DNA of 64,000 nt from Syntrophorhabdus sp. PtaU1.Bin058. Its GTDB lineage: Bacteria; Desulfobacterota; Syntrophorhabdia; Syntrophorhabdales; Syntrophorhabdaceae. The notes under the pieces were generated by a model. The model saw only the letters and a program-made list of their open reading frames with translations. It did not search any database and was not told the DNA's origin. The translations under genes and the position numbers were made by a program. Below are positions 17,943-27,483 of this stretch, piece by piece. Numbering within the stretch: the first letter of the stretch is position 1; each line of letters begins with the position of its first letter. Location: positions 1 to 64,000 of the forward strand of contig MVRS01000244.1 in assembly GCA_002067975.1 (NCBI GenBank). Direction: 5' to 3'.

Positions 17943-18282
17943 GATGGTAGATATGATCGAAAAAGAACATATGAGGCTTGATTTGCCGGAGATCAGCGTT
18001 GGCGACAACGTTAAGGTATATACGAGGATTTTTGAAGGCGACAAAGAAAGGATCCAGGTATTTGAAGGTCTCATTATCCGGAAAAGGGGCGGGAACACAA
18101 GGGCCACCTTTACGGTAAGGAAGGTCTCGTACGGCGTGGGCATTGAAAAGACATTCCCCAAGCATTCGCCGCTCATCGATAAGATTGAAATAACCAACAA
18201 GAGCAAGATCAGAAGGTCCAAACTGTACTATCTGAGAAACCTGAGAGGCAAAGCAGCCAAGCTGAAAGAAAAAAGGGATTAA
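17935..18282 (+). CDS. rplS: 50S ribosomal protein L19
   Basis: A 115-residue L19 at the 30S-50S interface. The core reads [46 protein letters not shown] and [19 protein letters not shown] 17935 follows GAGAGGAGGATACG; an in-frame start at 17902 is less likely. The stop shares bases with the rnhB ATG. Confidence 0.97.
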   Translation: MNEMVDMIEKEHMRLDLPEISVGDNVKVYTRIFEGDKERIQVFEGLIIRKRGGNTRATFTVRKVSYGVGIEKTFPKHSPLIDKIEITNKSKIRRSKLYYLRNLRGKAAKLKEKRD

Positions 18283-18866
18283 TGCGCTGCCTGCTTAAAG
18301 GCCTTGTGGGAGGAATAGACGAGGCCGGCAGGGGGCCTCTTGCAGGGCCCGTTGTCTCTTCGTGCGTTGTCTGGAAGGAATTGCCGGAAAATAAGTGCGG
18401 CGTTGCCGATTCAAAACTTTTAAGGGAAAAGAAAAGGGAAGACCTCTTTTCCTGGATTACGGACCACGCCCACAGGGTAGGGATCGGGATAGCGACCAAT
18501 GAAGAGATCGACGCACTGAATATCCTCAACGCAAGCCTTCTCTCGATGGAGAGGGCTGTCCGCTGTACCGGCATAACGCCGGACCTCATTCTCGTGGACG
18601 GAAATCATAAAATAAAAAATTTCCCTGACAGCAGGCCCGTTGTAAAGGGTGACAGGAAATGTTTTTATATTGCCTGCGCCTCGATCATCGCCAAGGTCGT
18701 CCGTGACAGGATAATGGAGATGTACCATTCCCTCTATCCGGTGTATAATTTCAAACAGAATAAAGGCTATCCGACAAAAGACCACAGGATGTTTATTGGA
18801 AGTCACGGGGTCTCGCCGATCCACAGAAGGACGTTTAAGGGGGTTAAAGAGAACCTTGCCCGGTGA
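18282..18866 (+). CDS. rnhB: Ribonuclease HII
   Basis: A 194-residue RNase HII removing ribonucleotides from DNA. The active-site acidic residues are in GGIDEAGRGPLAGPVV (Asp, Glu) and LILVDGNHKI (Asp), with SIIAKVVRDR further on. It is coupled to rplS by TAATG. Confidence 0.96.
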   Translation: MRCLLKGLVGGIDEAGRGPLAGPVVSSCVVWKELPENKCGVADSKLLREKKREDLFSWITDHAHRVGIGIATNEEIDALNILNASLLSMERAVRCTGITPDLILVDGNHKIKNFPDSRPVVKGDRKCFYIACASIIAKVVRDRIMEMYHSLYPVYNFKQNKGYPTKDHRMFIGSHGVSPIHRRTFKGVKENLAR

Positions 18867-19212
18867 CAGCAGAAAAGAAGAGGGAAGGAAAGGCGAGGAG
18901 AGGGCGCTGGTCGCCCTTAAGAAGGACGGGTACAGGATTATAGAGAAGAACCACAGGAACCCTCTCGGTGAGATAGATATTATTGCGGAAGAGGACGGCT
19001 ACCTTGTATTCGTGGAGGTAAAGAAGCGTAACTTCTTGAAGTTCGGCAGCCCCCTTGACGCTGTAGACAAAAATAAAAAGAGGCATATCATCAGGTCTGC
19101 AATGTACTATTTAAAAGACCATCGGTGCCTTGACAAAAAGATCAGGTTCGATGTCGTCGGGATAGACGGCAGCGGCGTGCGGATCATAAAACATGCATTT
19201 ATGGCGGAATAA
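18856..19212 (+). CDS. YraN-type endonuclease-like protein (UPF0102)
   Basis: About 118 residues with the UPF0102 layout: GEERALVALKKDGYRIIEKNHR, GEIDIIAEEDGYLVFVEVKKR, a PD-(D/E)XK-like D...EVK core. The usual companion of rnhB. I place the start at TTG 18856 inside the rnhB tail; the longer frame from 18796 reads the rnhB gene out of frame. The biological role of YraN is unsettled. Confidence 0.9.
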   Translation: MPGDSRKEEGRKGEERALVALKKDGYRIIEKNHRNPLGEIDIIAEEDGYLVFVEVKKRNFLKFGSPLDAVDKNKKRHIIRSAMYYLKDHRCLDKKIRFDVVGIDGSGVRIIKHAFMAE

Positions 19213-19213
19213 A

Positions 19214-19248
19214 CGGCTCACGACGTAAACCGTATATCGTATATCGGG
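19214..19248. repeat. Heptamer repeat after yraN
   Basis: Period-7 series CGGCTCA, CGACGTA, AACCGTA, TATCGTA, TATCGGG between yraN and larB. Confidence 0.7.
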
Positions 19249-19316
19249 GTTATAAAGAAAACCGTGAGGCGCAAGGGGGTAACACCTCATATTGCATTTG
19301 GTAGTTGGGGAACAAG

Positions 19317-20060
19317 GTGACTGATAAAAAGATCAAAAAGCTATTAGCTGATATAAAAGACGGCAGGACAACCGTGGATGAGGCATACGATCAGTTGAAG
19401 CATATGCCCTTTGAAGACCTGGACCATACGAAGATCGATCATCACAGGATGATCCGCAAGGGCCTCCAGGAGGTCGTATTCGGGGAAGGGAAGAGTCTGA
19501 AGCAGATCATGGATGTCGTGGGCTCGATGAGAAAGAAGGGTCTCGATGTGCTCGTGACGAGGATAGACGGCGCTGCCGGAAAAAAGCTCTGCAGCAAGTT
19601 CCGTTCAGGCAGATACAGCGAAGAGGCCCGTTGTTTTTACATAAAGGAAGATCACGCGACAGCAGGCAAGGGCACTGTCCTTGTCGTATCTGCGGGGACA
19701 AGCGATATGAGGGTCGCCGAGGAGGCCTATATCACCTCGATGTTTTTCGGAAATAATACGGAGAGGCTTTACGACGTCGGAGTAGCGGGGATCCACAGGC
19801 TGTTCCAGAATCTCGAGACGCTGGAGAAGGCGAGCGTGATCATCGTTGCCGCAGGGATGGAGGGGGCATTGCCGTCGATTGTGGCCGGCATTGTCGGTGT
19901 GCCGGTCATCGGCGTCCCGACGAGCATCGGCTACGGGGCGAGCTTCGGCGGGATTACGGCGCTTCTCGCAATGCTCAATTCCTGTTCCACCGTCTCTGTC
20001 TTTAATATCGATAACGGGTTCGGCGCTGCGTACTTTGCAACGCTCATAAATCGACTGTAA
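19317..20060 (+). CDS. larB: Nickel-pincer cofactor biosynthesis protein LarB
   Basis: A 247-residue carboxylase/hydrolase related to PurE that acts on nicotinic acid adenine dinucleotide in making the nickel-pincer cofactor of lactate racemase and relatives. The PurE-like C-terminal half shows VVSAGTSDMRVAEEA, DVGVAGIHRLF, VAAGMEGALPS and GVPTSIGYGASFGG. GTG 19317 is preferred because GGGG lies 6 nt upstream; TTG 19305 is the alternative. larC follows 12 nt later. Confidence 0.93.
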   Translation: MTDKKIKKLLADIKDGRTTVDEAYDQLKHMPFEDLDHTKIDHHRMIRKGLQEVVFGEGKSLKQIMDVVGSMRKKGLDVLVTRIDGAAGKKLCSKFRSGRYSEEARCFYIKEDHATAGKGTVLVVSAGTSDMRVAEEAYITSMFFGNNTERLYDVGVAGIHRLFQNLETLEKASVIIVAAGMEGALPSIVAGIVGVPVIGVPTSIGYGASFGGITALLAMLNSCSTVSVFNIDNGFGAAYFATLINRL

Positions 20061-20072
20061 GGTGCTTTATTT

Positions 20073-21251
20073 ATGAAGGTGCTCTATATAGATCCCATAT
20101 TCGGCGTAAGCGGCGACATGATGGTGAGTGCGCTTATTGATGCGGGCCTGCCCTTGGGAGAACTGCAGAATACCCTCGGGAAGATCCCTGTCGGATTGCC
20201 TTCCATCACCCCCGTTCAGAAGGAGCAGGGTGTGATCAAGGGCGTCCATCTTGAGATCGGGGAGAGCGACCTGCATTTCACCGTGAGGGAGATGGAGGAG
20301 ATCATCGACGGGCTGGAGGTTGAAGATGCCGTGAGAAGAGATGCCCGCGGCATGCTCGACATCATACTGGACGGTGAGGCGAAGGTCCATGGAACGACAA
20401 GAGACGAGCTCCACCTCCATGAGCTTTCACATGTAGACACCCTGATCGATCTCGTATCCGTTGCAAAGGGTGTGCATTATTTCGGCATTGACCGTGTATT
20501 CTGCGGGCCCGTTCCTCTCGGGCGAGGGACGATCAGGACCTCGCACGGGATCATACCCAATCCTCCCCCGGTGACACTGGAGATCCTCAGTGGATGCAAT
20601 GTCGTCTTTTCTGAGGAGCCGCTGGAGTTGACAACGCCGACAGGCGCGGCGATCGTGAGATATTATACGAAGAACAGTGACGGCATCCCGTCGTTCAGTA
20701 TGGATACAATCGGATACGGAATCGGGTCCTATGCGACGGATAAACCGGATGCCCTCAGGATATTCATAGGTGAGTCCGGCGGGCCTCTCTCCGATGAAGA
20801 GGTATGGCTCATCGAGGTCGATCTCGACGATATGGAAACGGAATATACGGGAGCGGTTGCCGAGAGGATCCGCAATGAAGGGGCTCTCGATGTCCTCTGT
20901 TTCCCGGTCTATATGAAAAAGGGAAGACCGGGCATAAGGCTCTCCGTTACGGCAACCCCGGAAAAGGTGCAGCACCTTGTTGAAAAGATCTTCCAGGAGA
21001 CGACGACCTTCGGGATGAGGATGACCAGACAGCAGAGAAGGGTGTTAAAGAGAGAGGAGCGATCCATCGAGACGTCCTTTGGCCTTGTAAGGATCAAGCA
21101 CGGCTTTGATGCCGGTGGGACGCTTATAAAGACACACATCGAGTTTGACGACGTAAAGAGGATCGCCGACGAACGCAAGATCCCGTACAGGACAGTGCTT
21201 GACACCATACGATCAGAGATAGCAAGCAAGAAAGTGAAAGGTGAAAGGTGA
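20073..21251 (+). CDS. larC: Nickel insertion protein LarC
   Basis: A 392-residue LarC that loads nickel into the pincer cofactor. Marks are YIDPIFGVSGDMMVSALIDAG at the N-terminus, HLHELSHVDTLIDL (His-rich), CGPVPLGRGTIRTSHG, PTGAAIV, and the later ferredoxin-like part with EVDLDDMETEYTG. The last codons (KVKGER) and the TGA stop are formed by a 7-nt repeat (21234-21261). LarE and a LarA-type enzyme are not in the window, so the client enzyme is unknown. Confidence 0.94.
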   Translation: MKVLYIDPIFGVSGDMMVSALIDAGLPLGELQNTLGKIPVGLPSITPVQKEQGVIKGVHLEIGESDLHFTVREMEEIIDGLEVEDAVRRDARGMLDIILDGEAKVHGTTRDELHLHELSHVDTLIDLVSVAKGVHYFGIDRVFCGPVPLGRGTIRTSHGIIPNPPPVTLEILSGCNVVFSEEPLELTTPTGAAIVRYYTKNSDGIPSFSMDTIGYGIGSYATDKPDALRIFIGESGGPLSDEEVWLIEVDLDDMETEYTGAVAERIRNEGALDVLCFPVYMKKGRPGIRLSVTATPEKVQHLVEKIFQETTTFGMRMTRQQRRVLKREERSIETSFGLVRIKHGFDAGGTLIKTHIEFDDVKRIADERKIPYRTVLDTIRSEIASKKVKGER

Positions 21252-21290
21252 AAGGTTTAAAACGCCTCACGACTTACGCCTAACGCCTTA
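21234..21290. repeat. Heptamer repeats spanning the larC stop codon
   Basis: GTGAAAG three times, GTTTAAA, then in a shifted phase CGCCTCA, CGACTTA, CGCCTAA, CGCCTTA. The first part resembles 14168-14181 and the second 13196-13223. Confidence 0.85.
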
Positions 21291-21298
21291 CGGTTTTA

Positions 21299-21595
21299 TC
21301 AGCCGGTCGGCTTGAGGAAGAAGCGGAGGTCTTTGAAGGCGCCCTTCTTGATCTTCATATCTATCTTTTCAAGGATATCGATCTTCATGTATTTGAGTTG
21401 CGTGAGCCACATGGGGTCATCGACCTCCACGTAGAGGATATGGTCTTTTATTCTTACAGGCCTTGTGTGTTTCGCCGTCTTGTCCCCCACGATATCACTC
21501 CACATCGGGAAGATCCTGAAGAGATCAAGGTCCCCTGTTATCTTCTTTTCTTTCAGGACCTTTGTGAGGGTCTTCTGTAAAGAGACAAAGGGCAT
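21299..21595 (-). CDS. DUF721/DciA-like protein
   Basis: A 98-residue protein of the DUF721 group, whose best-known member DciA loads the replicative helicase. It shows LFRIFPMWSDIVGDKTAKHTRP and the RIKDHILYVEVDDPMWLTQL core. It ends the long minus-strand gene string, 1 nt after metG. Confidence 0.8.
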   Translation of the reverse strand: MPFVSLQKTLTKVLKEKKITGDLDLFRIFPMWSDIVGDKTAKHTRPVRIKDHILYVEVDDPMWLTQLKYMKIDILEKIDMKIKKGAFKDLRFFLKPTG

Positions 21596-21596
21596 C

Positions 21597-23123
21597 TCAG
21601 CCCTCGATCCTCGGGAAGACCGGCGCTATCTTGTCTATGCGGGATATATCGCCGGGATGATAGAACTCTTTTTCATTGTCAAAGAGGACCTCTTCAAAGG
21701 ATGTGCCTATGCCGAGGGCCTTCCGGATGGCCTCTGATTTATGCGGCATAAAGGGGTAGAGGAGCATCGACGCTATCCGCAGGCTGTTCCAGATGTTGTA
21801 GAGCACCGTCTTGATCCTTACGTCGCCCTCCTTGGCGAGTTTCCACGGGGCCTCGGAGTCTATATACTTGTTGAGGATCGATATGATCTCGAAGACATCC
21901 TGCAGCGCCTTATGGTACGCGAATACCTCCATCTCTTTCCGGTACTCGTCGATGAGCCTCCTCACGTTTTCCTCGACGTATTCGTCCATGCCGCCTTTCT
22001 TTTCAGGTCTCTCTATCTTTCCCTGGAGGAATTTTCCTATCATGGTGACGCTTCTGCTCGTGAGGTTACCGAAGTCGTTCGCAAGGTCTCCGTTGATCCT
22101 GTGTACGATGGCCTGTCTTGAAAAATCCCCGTCAGACCCGAAAGGGACCTCCCTGAAGAGGAAAAACCTGAACTCATCGACGCCGTATGTTTTGGCAACC
22201 TCATAGGGATCAACGACGTTGCCCAGGGACTTCGACATCTTCTGTCCTTCTATGGTCCACCAGCCGTGGGCGAAGACGTGTTTCGGAGGCTCCACGCCGA
22301 GGGACATAAGGAAGCTCGGCCAGTATACAGCGTGGAACCGCAGGATGTCTTTCCCTATCAGGTGGGCGTCGCAGGGCCAGTACCTGTTGAATTGATCCGG
22401 GTCGTCGAGAAAGCCGATGCCGGTGATGTAATTTGTGAGCGCGTCAAACCACACGTAGACGATATGTTTTTCCTGCACCGGTACAGGGATTCCCCAGGAA
22501 AAGCTGGTCCTGCTTACGCTTAAGTCGCGCAGGCCGCCTTTCACAAAACTCGCAACCTCGTTGTATCTGATATCGGGCATGACGAAGTCTTTCCGCTCCT
22601 CAAGGAGGTGTATGAGCCTGTCCGTGTATTTCGACAGCCTGAAGAAGAAGCTCTCCTCCTTCAGCTTCTCCGGTTTCCTGAGGCAGTCAGGGCAGAGTCC
22701 GTCCTTGAGCTGGAGATCGGTAAAGTAGCTCTCACAGGGGACGCAGTACCAGTCTTCATATGTGTCGAGATAGATATCGCCGTTTTCGTACGCCTTTTCG
22801 AACATGTACTGTACTACCTTTTTGTGCCGTTCCTCCGTTGTTCTGATAAAGCCCGTATTGGATATATTGAGCACCTGCCAGAGGTCCGTGAACCTGTGGA
22901 CCATCCTGTCGGCAAGCTCTTTCGGGTGGATCCCGTGCTTCTCCGCGGCCTTTTCAACCTTCTGGCCGTGTTCGTCGGTGCCTGTAAGAAAAAAGACGTC
23001 ATACCCGCAGAGTCTTTTGTAGCGCGACATGATGTCTGCCGCAATGGTTGTGTATGCATGACCGATGTGGGGTACGTCGTTGATGTAATAGATCGGGGTT
23101 GTTATGTAGTATGTCTTGTTCAT
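21597..23123 (-). CDS. metG: Methionine-tRNA ligase
   Basis: A 508-residue class I synthetase. HIGH-type motif in YYINDVPHIGHAYTT, a zinc-knuckle region CVPCESYFTD...CPDC, and KMSKSLGNVVDP. It lacks the C-terminal tRNA-binding (Trbp111-like) domain found in longer MetRS, which is normal for this shorter form. It overlaps ricT by 4 bp. Confidence 0.97.
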   Translation of the reverse strand: MNKTYYITTPIYYINDVPHIGHAYTTIAADIMSRYKRLCGYDVFFLTGTDEHGQKVEKAAEKHGIHPKELADRMVHRFTDLWQVLNISNTGFIRTTEERHKKVVQYMFEKAYENGDIYLDTYEDWYCVPCESYFTDLQLKDGLCPDCLRKPEKLKEESFFFRLSKYTDRLIHLLEERKDFVMPDIRYNEVASFVKGGLRDLSVSRTSFSWGIPVPVQEKHIVYVWFDALTNYITGIGFLDDPDQFNRYWPCDAHLIGKDILRFHAVYWPSFLMSLGVEPPKHVFAHGWWTIEGQKMSKSLGNVVDPYEVAKTYGVDEFRFFLFREVPFGSDGDFSRQAIVHRINGDLANDFGNLTSRSVTMIGKFLQGKIERPEKKGGMDEYVEENVRRLIDEYRKEMEVFAYHKALQDVFEIISILNKYIDSEAPWKLAKEGDVRIKTVLYNIWNSLRIASMLLYPFMPHKSEAIRKALGIGTSFEEVLFDNEKEFYHPGDISRIDKIAPVFPRIEG

Positions 23124-23896
23124 TTCACTATATCCTTCAGAGGCAGCGTGACCTCTTTGCCGTCGTCGAGCTGAACGGTTATCGTAAAGTTCAGGGTATT
23201 ATGTTTTACTACTTTCCCTTCTCCCTGAGGGATGGTGACCCTTTTACCTACTTTCGGAAAGTTTTTTTTGCACTCTGCATAGGTGTTGTATTCGTAAGCG
23301 AGGCAGCACATCAATCGCCCGCATATCCCGGAGATCTTTGAGGGGTTCAGCGCTAAGCTCTGTTCCTTTACCATCTTTATGGACACGATGGAGAAGTTGT
23401 TCAGGAACCTCCTGCAGCAAACGACATTGCCGCAATTGCCGAGTCCTCCTATGATCTTTGCCTCATCCCGGACGCCGACCTGCCGGAGTTCGATCCTGAC
23501 CTTGAACTCCTTTGCCAGTTCCTTGACGAGTTCCCGGAAGTCAACCCTGCTCTCGGAGATGAAATAAAAGATGAGCTTTGTGCCTCCGAAGAGGTACTCG
23601 GCACTGAGGAGTTTCATCGGCAGTTTCATTTCCTCGATCTTTTGTTTGCAAAAATTAAAGACCGATCGCTCCTTTTCCCTCAATGCCCTGTATTCATTGA
23701 TCTCGTTCTCAGTGACCTTTCGTGTAATCTTTTTTAATCCTGTCTTGTCTGTTTCAAGCGGTTCGGTAAGGACAACACCCAGGCACGTGCCTTTATCGAT
23801 CTCGCAGATTACGTAGTCGCCCACCTTGATATCGTCAGGCGTTTCCAACTCTATTACACCCGTCAGTCTGTCTATACTTACATAACAACTTTTCAT
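23120..23896 (-). CDS. ricT: PSP1-domain protein, RicT/YaaT-like
   Basis: A 258-residue PSP1 protein. The conserved block GGLGNCGNVVCCRRFL plus GICGRLMCCLAYE supplies the cysteine clusters that bind Fe-S in the Bacillus RicAFT complex, which affects RNase Y. The role outside Firmicutes is less clear. Placement beside holB and tmk is the classical tmk-holB-yaaT arrangement; overlap with holB is 4 bp. Confidence 0.9.
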   Translation of the reverse strand: MKSCYVSIDRLTGVIELETPDDIKVGDYVICEIDKGTCLGVVLTEPLETDKTGLKKITRKVTENEINEYRALREKERSVFNFCKQKIEEMKLPMKLLSAEYLFGGTKLIFYFISESRVDFRELVKELAKEFKVRIELRQVGVRDEAKIIGGLGNCGNVVCCRRFLNNFSIVSIKMVKEQSLALNPSKISGICGRLMCCLAYEYNTYAECKKNFPKVGKRVTIPQGEGKVVKHNTLNFTITVQLDDGKEVTLPLKDIVK

Positions 23897-24888
23897 GCAT
23901 GCCTCATAATATGGAGGAGTAAGTTTTCAAAGATCAGCCACTTGTTTACATTATAACGCATAATGCGGATCGTTTCCTGAATTCTTTTCATCGATTCTTC
24001 GATCCACCGGAGGTCCACCCTCTCGAGTTCGAGGATATCCCTGATATCCCTGTTGATTATCATCGACGAGTCCCCTGAGACGTTGAGGACGAAGATGTCC
24101 CTGAAAAGGGAGAGGAGAAATGACAGGTACACCGTAACCCCGTCGCCGGTTCTGGTGATCCTTTCGGACAGGAGCGTTGTGTTGAGGAAACCTTTATGCT
24201 TTCCGGTGATCAGTTCCACCAGCCTGTTTCTCATCTGAAGGTTATCCCGTTCCAGCCAGAAGATCCCTGCGCCGACACTGCCATGGGAGATTAAGGAGAG
24301 GGTCTCGGCCTGTGCGCCGTCGAGCCGGAGGACGTCTGTAAAATAGCGTTTTAATTGTTCCTGCCGGAGGGCAGTGAAAAAGACCCTTGAGCAGCGGGAC
24401 CGTAGAGTGTGGGGGATCTCCTCTTCAGATGCGGTGATAAGGAAGAAGATATTAAAGGGCGGTGGTTCCTCGAGTGTTTTCAGAAGGGCGTTCGCCGCTT
24501 CACGGGTGAGGCTGTCCGCACCGTCGATGATAATCGCCCGTTTTTCACTCTCGTAGGGATATTCATAGATCTCCTGGTTGATGCCCCGGATCTTTTTTTC
24601 ATCATTCCCTCTGATAAGGTCGATACCGATAGACCCCTCGCTCCCCTGCCTCGACAGGATGATAAGATCAGGATGGTTCCCCCGGTCGATCCTGATGCAG
24701 GCCTTGCAGGTCCCACAGCCATTTCTGTGTTCGCAGAAGATATGTTTGACGAATTCGAGGGCTGTCTTTTTCTTTCCGATGCCGTCCTGACCGCTGAATA
24801 AAAATGCATGAGGCATCCTTTCATGTTCCAGGAAAGATAAAAGGAGGTTTTTCTGTTTTTCATGACCTATGATCTCTTCAAATCCCAT
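23893..24888 (-). CDS. holB: DNA polymerase III delta' subunit
   Basis: A 331-residue clamp-loader subunit: HAFLFSGQDGIGKKKTALE (P-loop), a zinc module CEHRNGCGTCKAC, and IIDGADSLTREAANALLKTLEEPP, a hallmark of delta'/gamma. It overlaps tmk by 11 bp. Confidence 0.94.
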   Translation of the reverse strand: MGFEEIIGHEKQKNLLLSFLEHERMPHAFLFSGQDGIGKKKTALEFVKHIFCEHRNGCGTCKACIRIDRGNHPDLIILSRQGSEGSIGIDLIRGNDEKKIRGINQEIYEYPYESEKRAIIIDGADSLTREAANALLKTLEEPPPFNIFFLITASEEEIPHTLRSRCSRVFFTALRQEQLKRYFTDVLRLDGAQAETLSLISHGSVGAGIFWLERDNLQMRNRLVELITGKHKGFLNTTLLSERITRTGDGVTVYLSFLLSLFRDIFVLNVSGDSSMIINRDIRDILELERVDLRWIEESMKRIQETIRIMRYNVNKWLIFENLLLHIMRHA

Positions 24889-25495
24889 AGTTCTTCAGAA
24901 GGTTCTCCACTTTTTTTCTTATAATGGTCTCTATGTCTTCAACGCGTTTTTTGCCGTCAACGATAAGAAACCTCTTCGGCTCCTCGCCGGCGAGTTTCAG
25001 GTAGGCGTTTTTTATCCTTTGATGAAAGGCGATATTTTCTTTCTCGAACCTGTCCATTACGTTGGCGGCCTTTCTTTGCAGCCCCTTTTTGACGGGGCAA
25101 TCAAGGAGGATGGTGAGGTTGGGTCTAACCCCTTTTGTGACAAACCGGTTCAGCGTTTCAATGATCCCCAGGTCTATGCCCCTGCCGTAACCTTGGTACG
25201 CATAGCTTGCATCTACAAACCTGTCGCAGAGAACGACCTTGCCGTCCTTTAATGCCGGCAGTATAAGCTCTTCCACGTGTTGCGCCCTCATCGCCATAAA
25301 TACCAGAAGTTCGGAGAGGGGCAGGACGTTGAGGTTTTCATGAAGAAAGATCCTCCTCAGCGCCTCTCCGAAGGCGGTGCCTCCCGGCTCACGGGTCTTT
25401 ATGACCTCATATCCTTTTTCTTTCAGATGATTATAGAGCAGCTCTATCTGAGTTGTCTTCCCGCTTCCCTCTATGCCTTCAAATGTGATCAGCAT
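24878..25495 (-). CDS. tmk: Thymidylate kinase
   Basis: A 205-residue dTMP kinase: P-loop FEGIEGSGKTTQIELL, TREPGGT, and the LID-adjacent DRFVDASYAYQGYGRG. It provides dTDP for DNA synthesis. It follows efp by 7 nt. Confidence 0.97.
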   Translation of the reverse strand: MLITFEGIEGSGKTTQIELLYNHLKEKGYEVIKTREPGGTAFGEALRRIFLHENLNVLPLSELLVFMAMRAQHVEELILPALKDGKVVLCDRFVDASYAYQGYGRGIDLGIIETLNRFVTKGVRPNLTILLDCPVKKGLQRKAANVMDRFEKENIAFHQRIKNAYLKLAGEEPKRFLIVDGKKRVEDIETIIRKKVENLLKNYGI

Positions 25496-25502
25496 GGTTC
25501 TC

Positions 25503-26069
25503 CTATTTTAAAACCCTTTCAATGTATTGACCGGTTCTCGTATCTATCCTCACCGCATCGCCTTCTTCAACAAAAAGAGGGACCTGGATCGTATAGCCCG
25601 TTTCCAGCAGTGCCGGTTTTGTGGCATTCTGGGCCGTGTCGCCCTTGATGCCCGGTTCGGTCTCGGTAACCGTCAGGACGACAAAATTCTGTATCTCCAC
25701 CCCTATGGGGTTTCCCTTGAAGAAGAGTATCATTAATACCAGGCCGTCCTTAAGATAATTTTTCGTATCGCCGAGACTCTTTTCGTTGACGAAAAGCTGT
25801 TCGTATGTCTTCTCGTCCATGAAATAGTAGTTGTCCCCTTCCTTATAGAGAAATTGCATCTCCTTCTCTTCCATCTCGGGTACCTCTGCCTTGTCGCCCG
25901 ACCTGAATGTCCTGTCAAGGACGTTCCCGCTGATGAGGCTTTTCAGGCGTGTTCTCACAAAGGCCCCGCCCTTGCCCGGTTTTACATGCTGGAAATCAAC
26001 GATCACAAAGGGCTCATCATCCTGGAGGATCCTCAACCCTTTCCTGAACTCCGACGTTGAAACAATCAT
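25503..26069 (-). CDS. efp: Elongation factor P
   Basis: A 188-residue EF-P that relieves ribosome stalling at polyproline. KOW-like domain 1 carries HVKPGKGGAFVRTRLK; Lys33 is the residue normally modified. The C-terminal OB domain ends with GDAVRIDTRTGQYIERV. A GAAGGAGGAAATA site precedes the ATG. No EpmA, EpmB or EarP gene is seen nearby, so the modification type is open. Confidence 0.97.
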   Translation of the reverse strand: MIVSTSEFRKGLRILQDDEPFVIVDFQHVKPGKGGAFVRTRLKSLISGNVLDRTFRSGDKAEVPEMEEKEMQFLYKEGDNYYFMDEKTYEQLFVNEKSLGDTKNYLKDGLVLMILFFKGNPIGVEIQNFVVLTVTETEPGIKGDTAQNATKPALLETGYTIQVPLFVEEGDAVRIDTRTGQYIERVLK

Positions 26070-26140
26070 TATTTCCTCCTTCTTCTATCACAAATATTCA
26101 TATACGGTAACCTATGGTGCTCCTTTTCGTGAACACGCCG

Positions 26141-27208
26141 TTACATTGTAAGCGCATCTTTTCTGATCTTTGTCATGACCTGCGGTCCTTCGGCAGTCAA
26201 AAGCACCATATCTTCCAGCCTGACGCCGCCAAGCTCCGGGACGTAGATGCCGGGCTCGACGGTCACCACCATGTTTTCTTCGAACACCCCTTCGGCGCTG
26301 CTGTTGATTGACGGCGTCTCATGCACCGCTATGCCGATCCCGTGGCCCACACCGTGCCTGAAAAAGTCGCCGTAACCGGCGTCTTTGATAAATGCCCGGA
26401 CCATGCCGTCGAACTCTTTGATGGAAAGACCTACCTTAATGTTTGCCAGGGCAAAGATCCTGGCATTATTGACAACAGAGAATATCTCCTCTATCTTGCC
26501 GTTTGTCTTGCCTGCCGATATGGTGCACGTCTCATCGCTGCAGTACCCGTTCACCTGTGCGCCGAAATCGATAATCACCGCCTCGCCTTTCAGGATCGGT
26601 CTATCCGTCGGCTCTGCGTGCGGCAATGCGGCCCTTGGCCCTGAAGCGACGATCGTATTGAAAGAGGGGCAATCGGCCCCGAGCCGCCTCATGGCAAAGT
26701 CGAGATCGCTGGCGACCTCTTTCTCCGTCTTCCCCTGAACGGGTTTCCCGAAGACCTCCAAGTAGGCCCCGGTGGCAATCCTGACTGCCTCCAGGATAGA
26801 CCCGACCTCTTCCGGGTCCTTGCACTTCCTTATCTCTTCGATCCTGTTGCCAAGGGGCATAAAGAAGATATCCGGAAGGGCGTCTTTCCATGTCTGGTAT
26901 ATATTGAAGGTTGTATGGAAACTGTCGAAACCGAACTTTTTTACCCCCTGTTCCCTGCATAGTTCGGAGAGGCTTTGCCTTAACGGCTTTATCTCCACGA
27001 TCTGTACATCCCGCGTTACTTCGCGTGCATATGTTATGTATCTGAAGTCTGTGAGGAGGAACAGGTCCTTACGGGTAACGACGAGCGTTCCCTCAGAACC
27101 CCTGAACCCTGTAAGATAGAAGATATTCTCCATACCCCGCAAGACGCAGGCGTCCAGGTCCATGTCCTCAATGACATTGAGAACCTTTGTAATCCTGTCC
27201 TCTCTCAT
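26141..27208 (-). CDS. Xaa-Pro peptidase, M24 family
   Basis: A 355-residue creatinase/prolidase-type peptidase. The N-terminal domain is followed by the pita-bread fold with metal ligands in IIDFGAQVNGYCSDETCT, FFRHGVGHGIGIAVHE, VVTVEPGIYVPELGGVRLED. It cleaves N-terminal residues preceding proline. It precedes efp, a common pairing (pepQ-efp). Confidence 0.94.
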   Translation of the reverse strand: MREDRITKVLNVIEDMDLDACVLRGMENIFYLTGFRGSEGTLVVTRKDLFLLTDFRYITYAREVTRDVQIVEIKPLRQSLSELCREQGVKKFGFDSFHTTFNIYQTWKDALPDIFFMPLGNRIEEIRKCKDPEEVGSILEAVRIATGAYLEVFGKPVQGKTEKEVASDLDFAMRRLGADCPSFNTIVASGPRAALPHAEPTDRPILKGEAVIIDFGAQVNGYCSDETCTISAGKTNGKIEEIFSVVNNARIFALANIKVGLSIKEFDGMVRAFIKDAGYGDFFRHGVGHGIGIAVHETPSINSSAEGVFEENMVVTVEPGIYVPELGGVRLEDMVLLTAEGPQVMTKIRKDALTM

Positions 27209-27212
27209 GTGC

Positions 27213-27425
27213 TTACCAGATCTTCGTTTTCAGAACTTTTTTAAACCCGGCGGTTTTGCCTTTTGCTTTCAATTCCTTTTTTAGAGCCGCAAGTCTTTTC
27301 CTGAAGATGTCATTATCAGGCTCTTTTCTGACAAGCTTTTCATAAATATCTATGGCCGCCTCAACATGTCCCTGCTGCAGATATATGTCTGCAAGGGTCG
27401 GGGACGCGATATTCAGCGTATCCAT
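27213..27425 (-). CDS. Small TPR protein
   Basis: A 70-residue protein with one clear tetratricopeptide repeat (TLADIYLQQGHVEAAIDIYE) followed by a basic helix. Probably a protein-protein adaptor of unknown partner. It ends 4 nt before the peptidase start. Confidence 0.75.
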   Translation of the reverse strand: MDTLNIASPTLADIYLQQGHVEAAIDIYEKLVRKEPDNDIFRKRLAALKKELKAKGKTAGFKKVLKTKIW

Positions 27426-27483
27426 AGGGGATAGTTAAAAGAATATCGCCGCAAAAATCAAGCTAAATCGTATGAATACGGCT

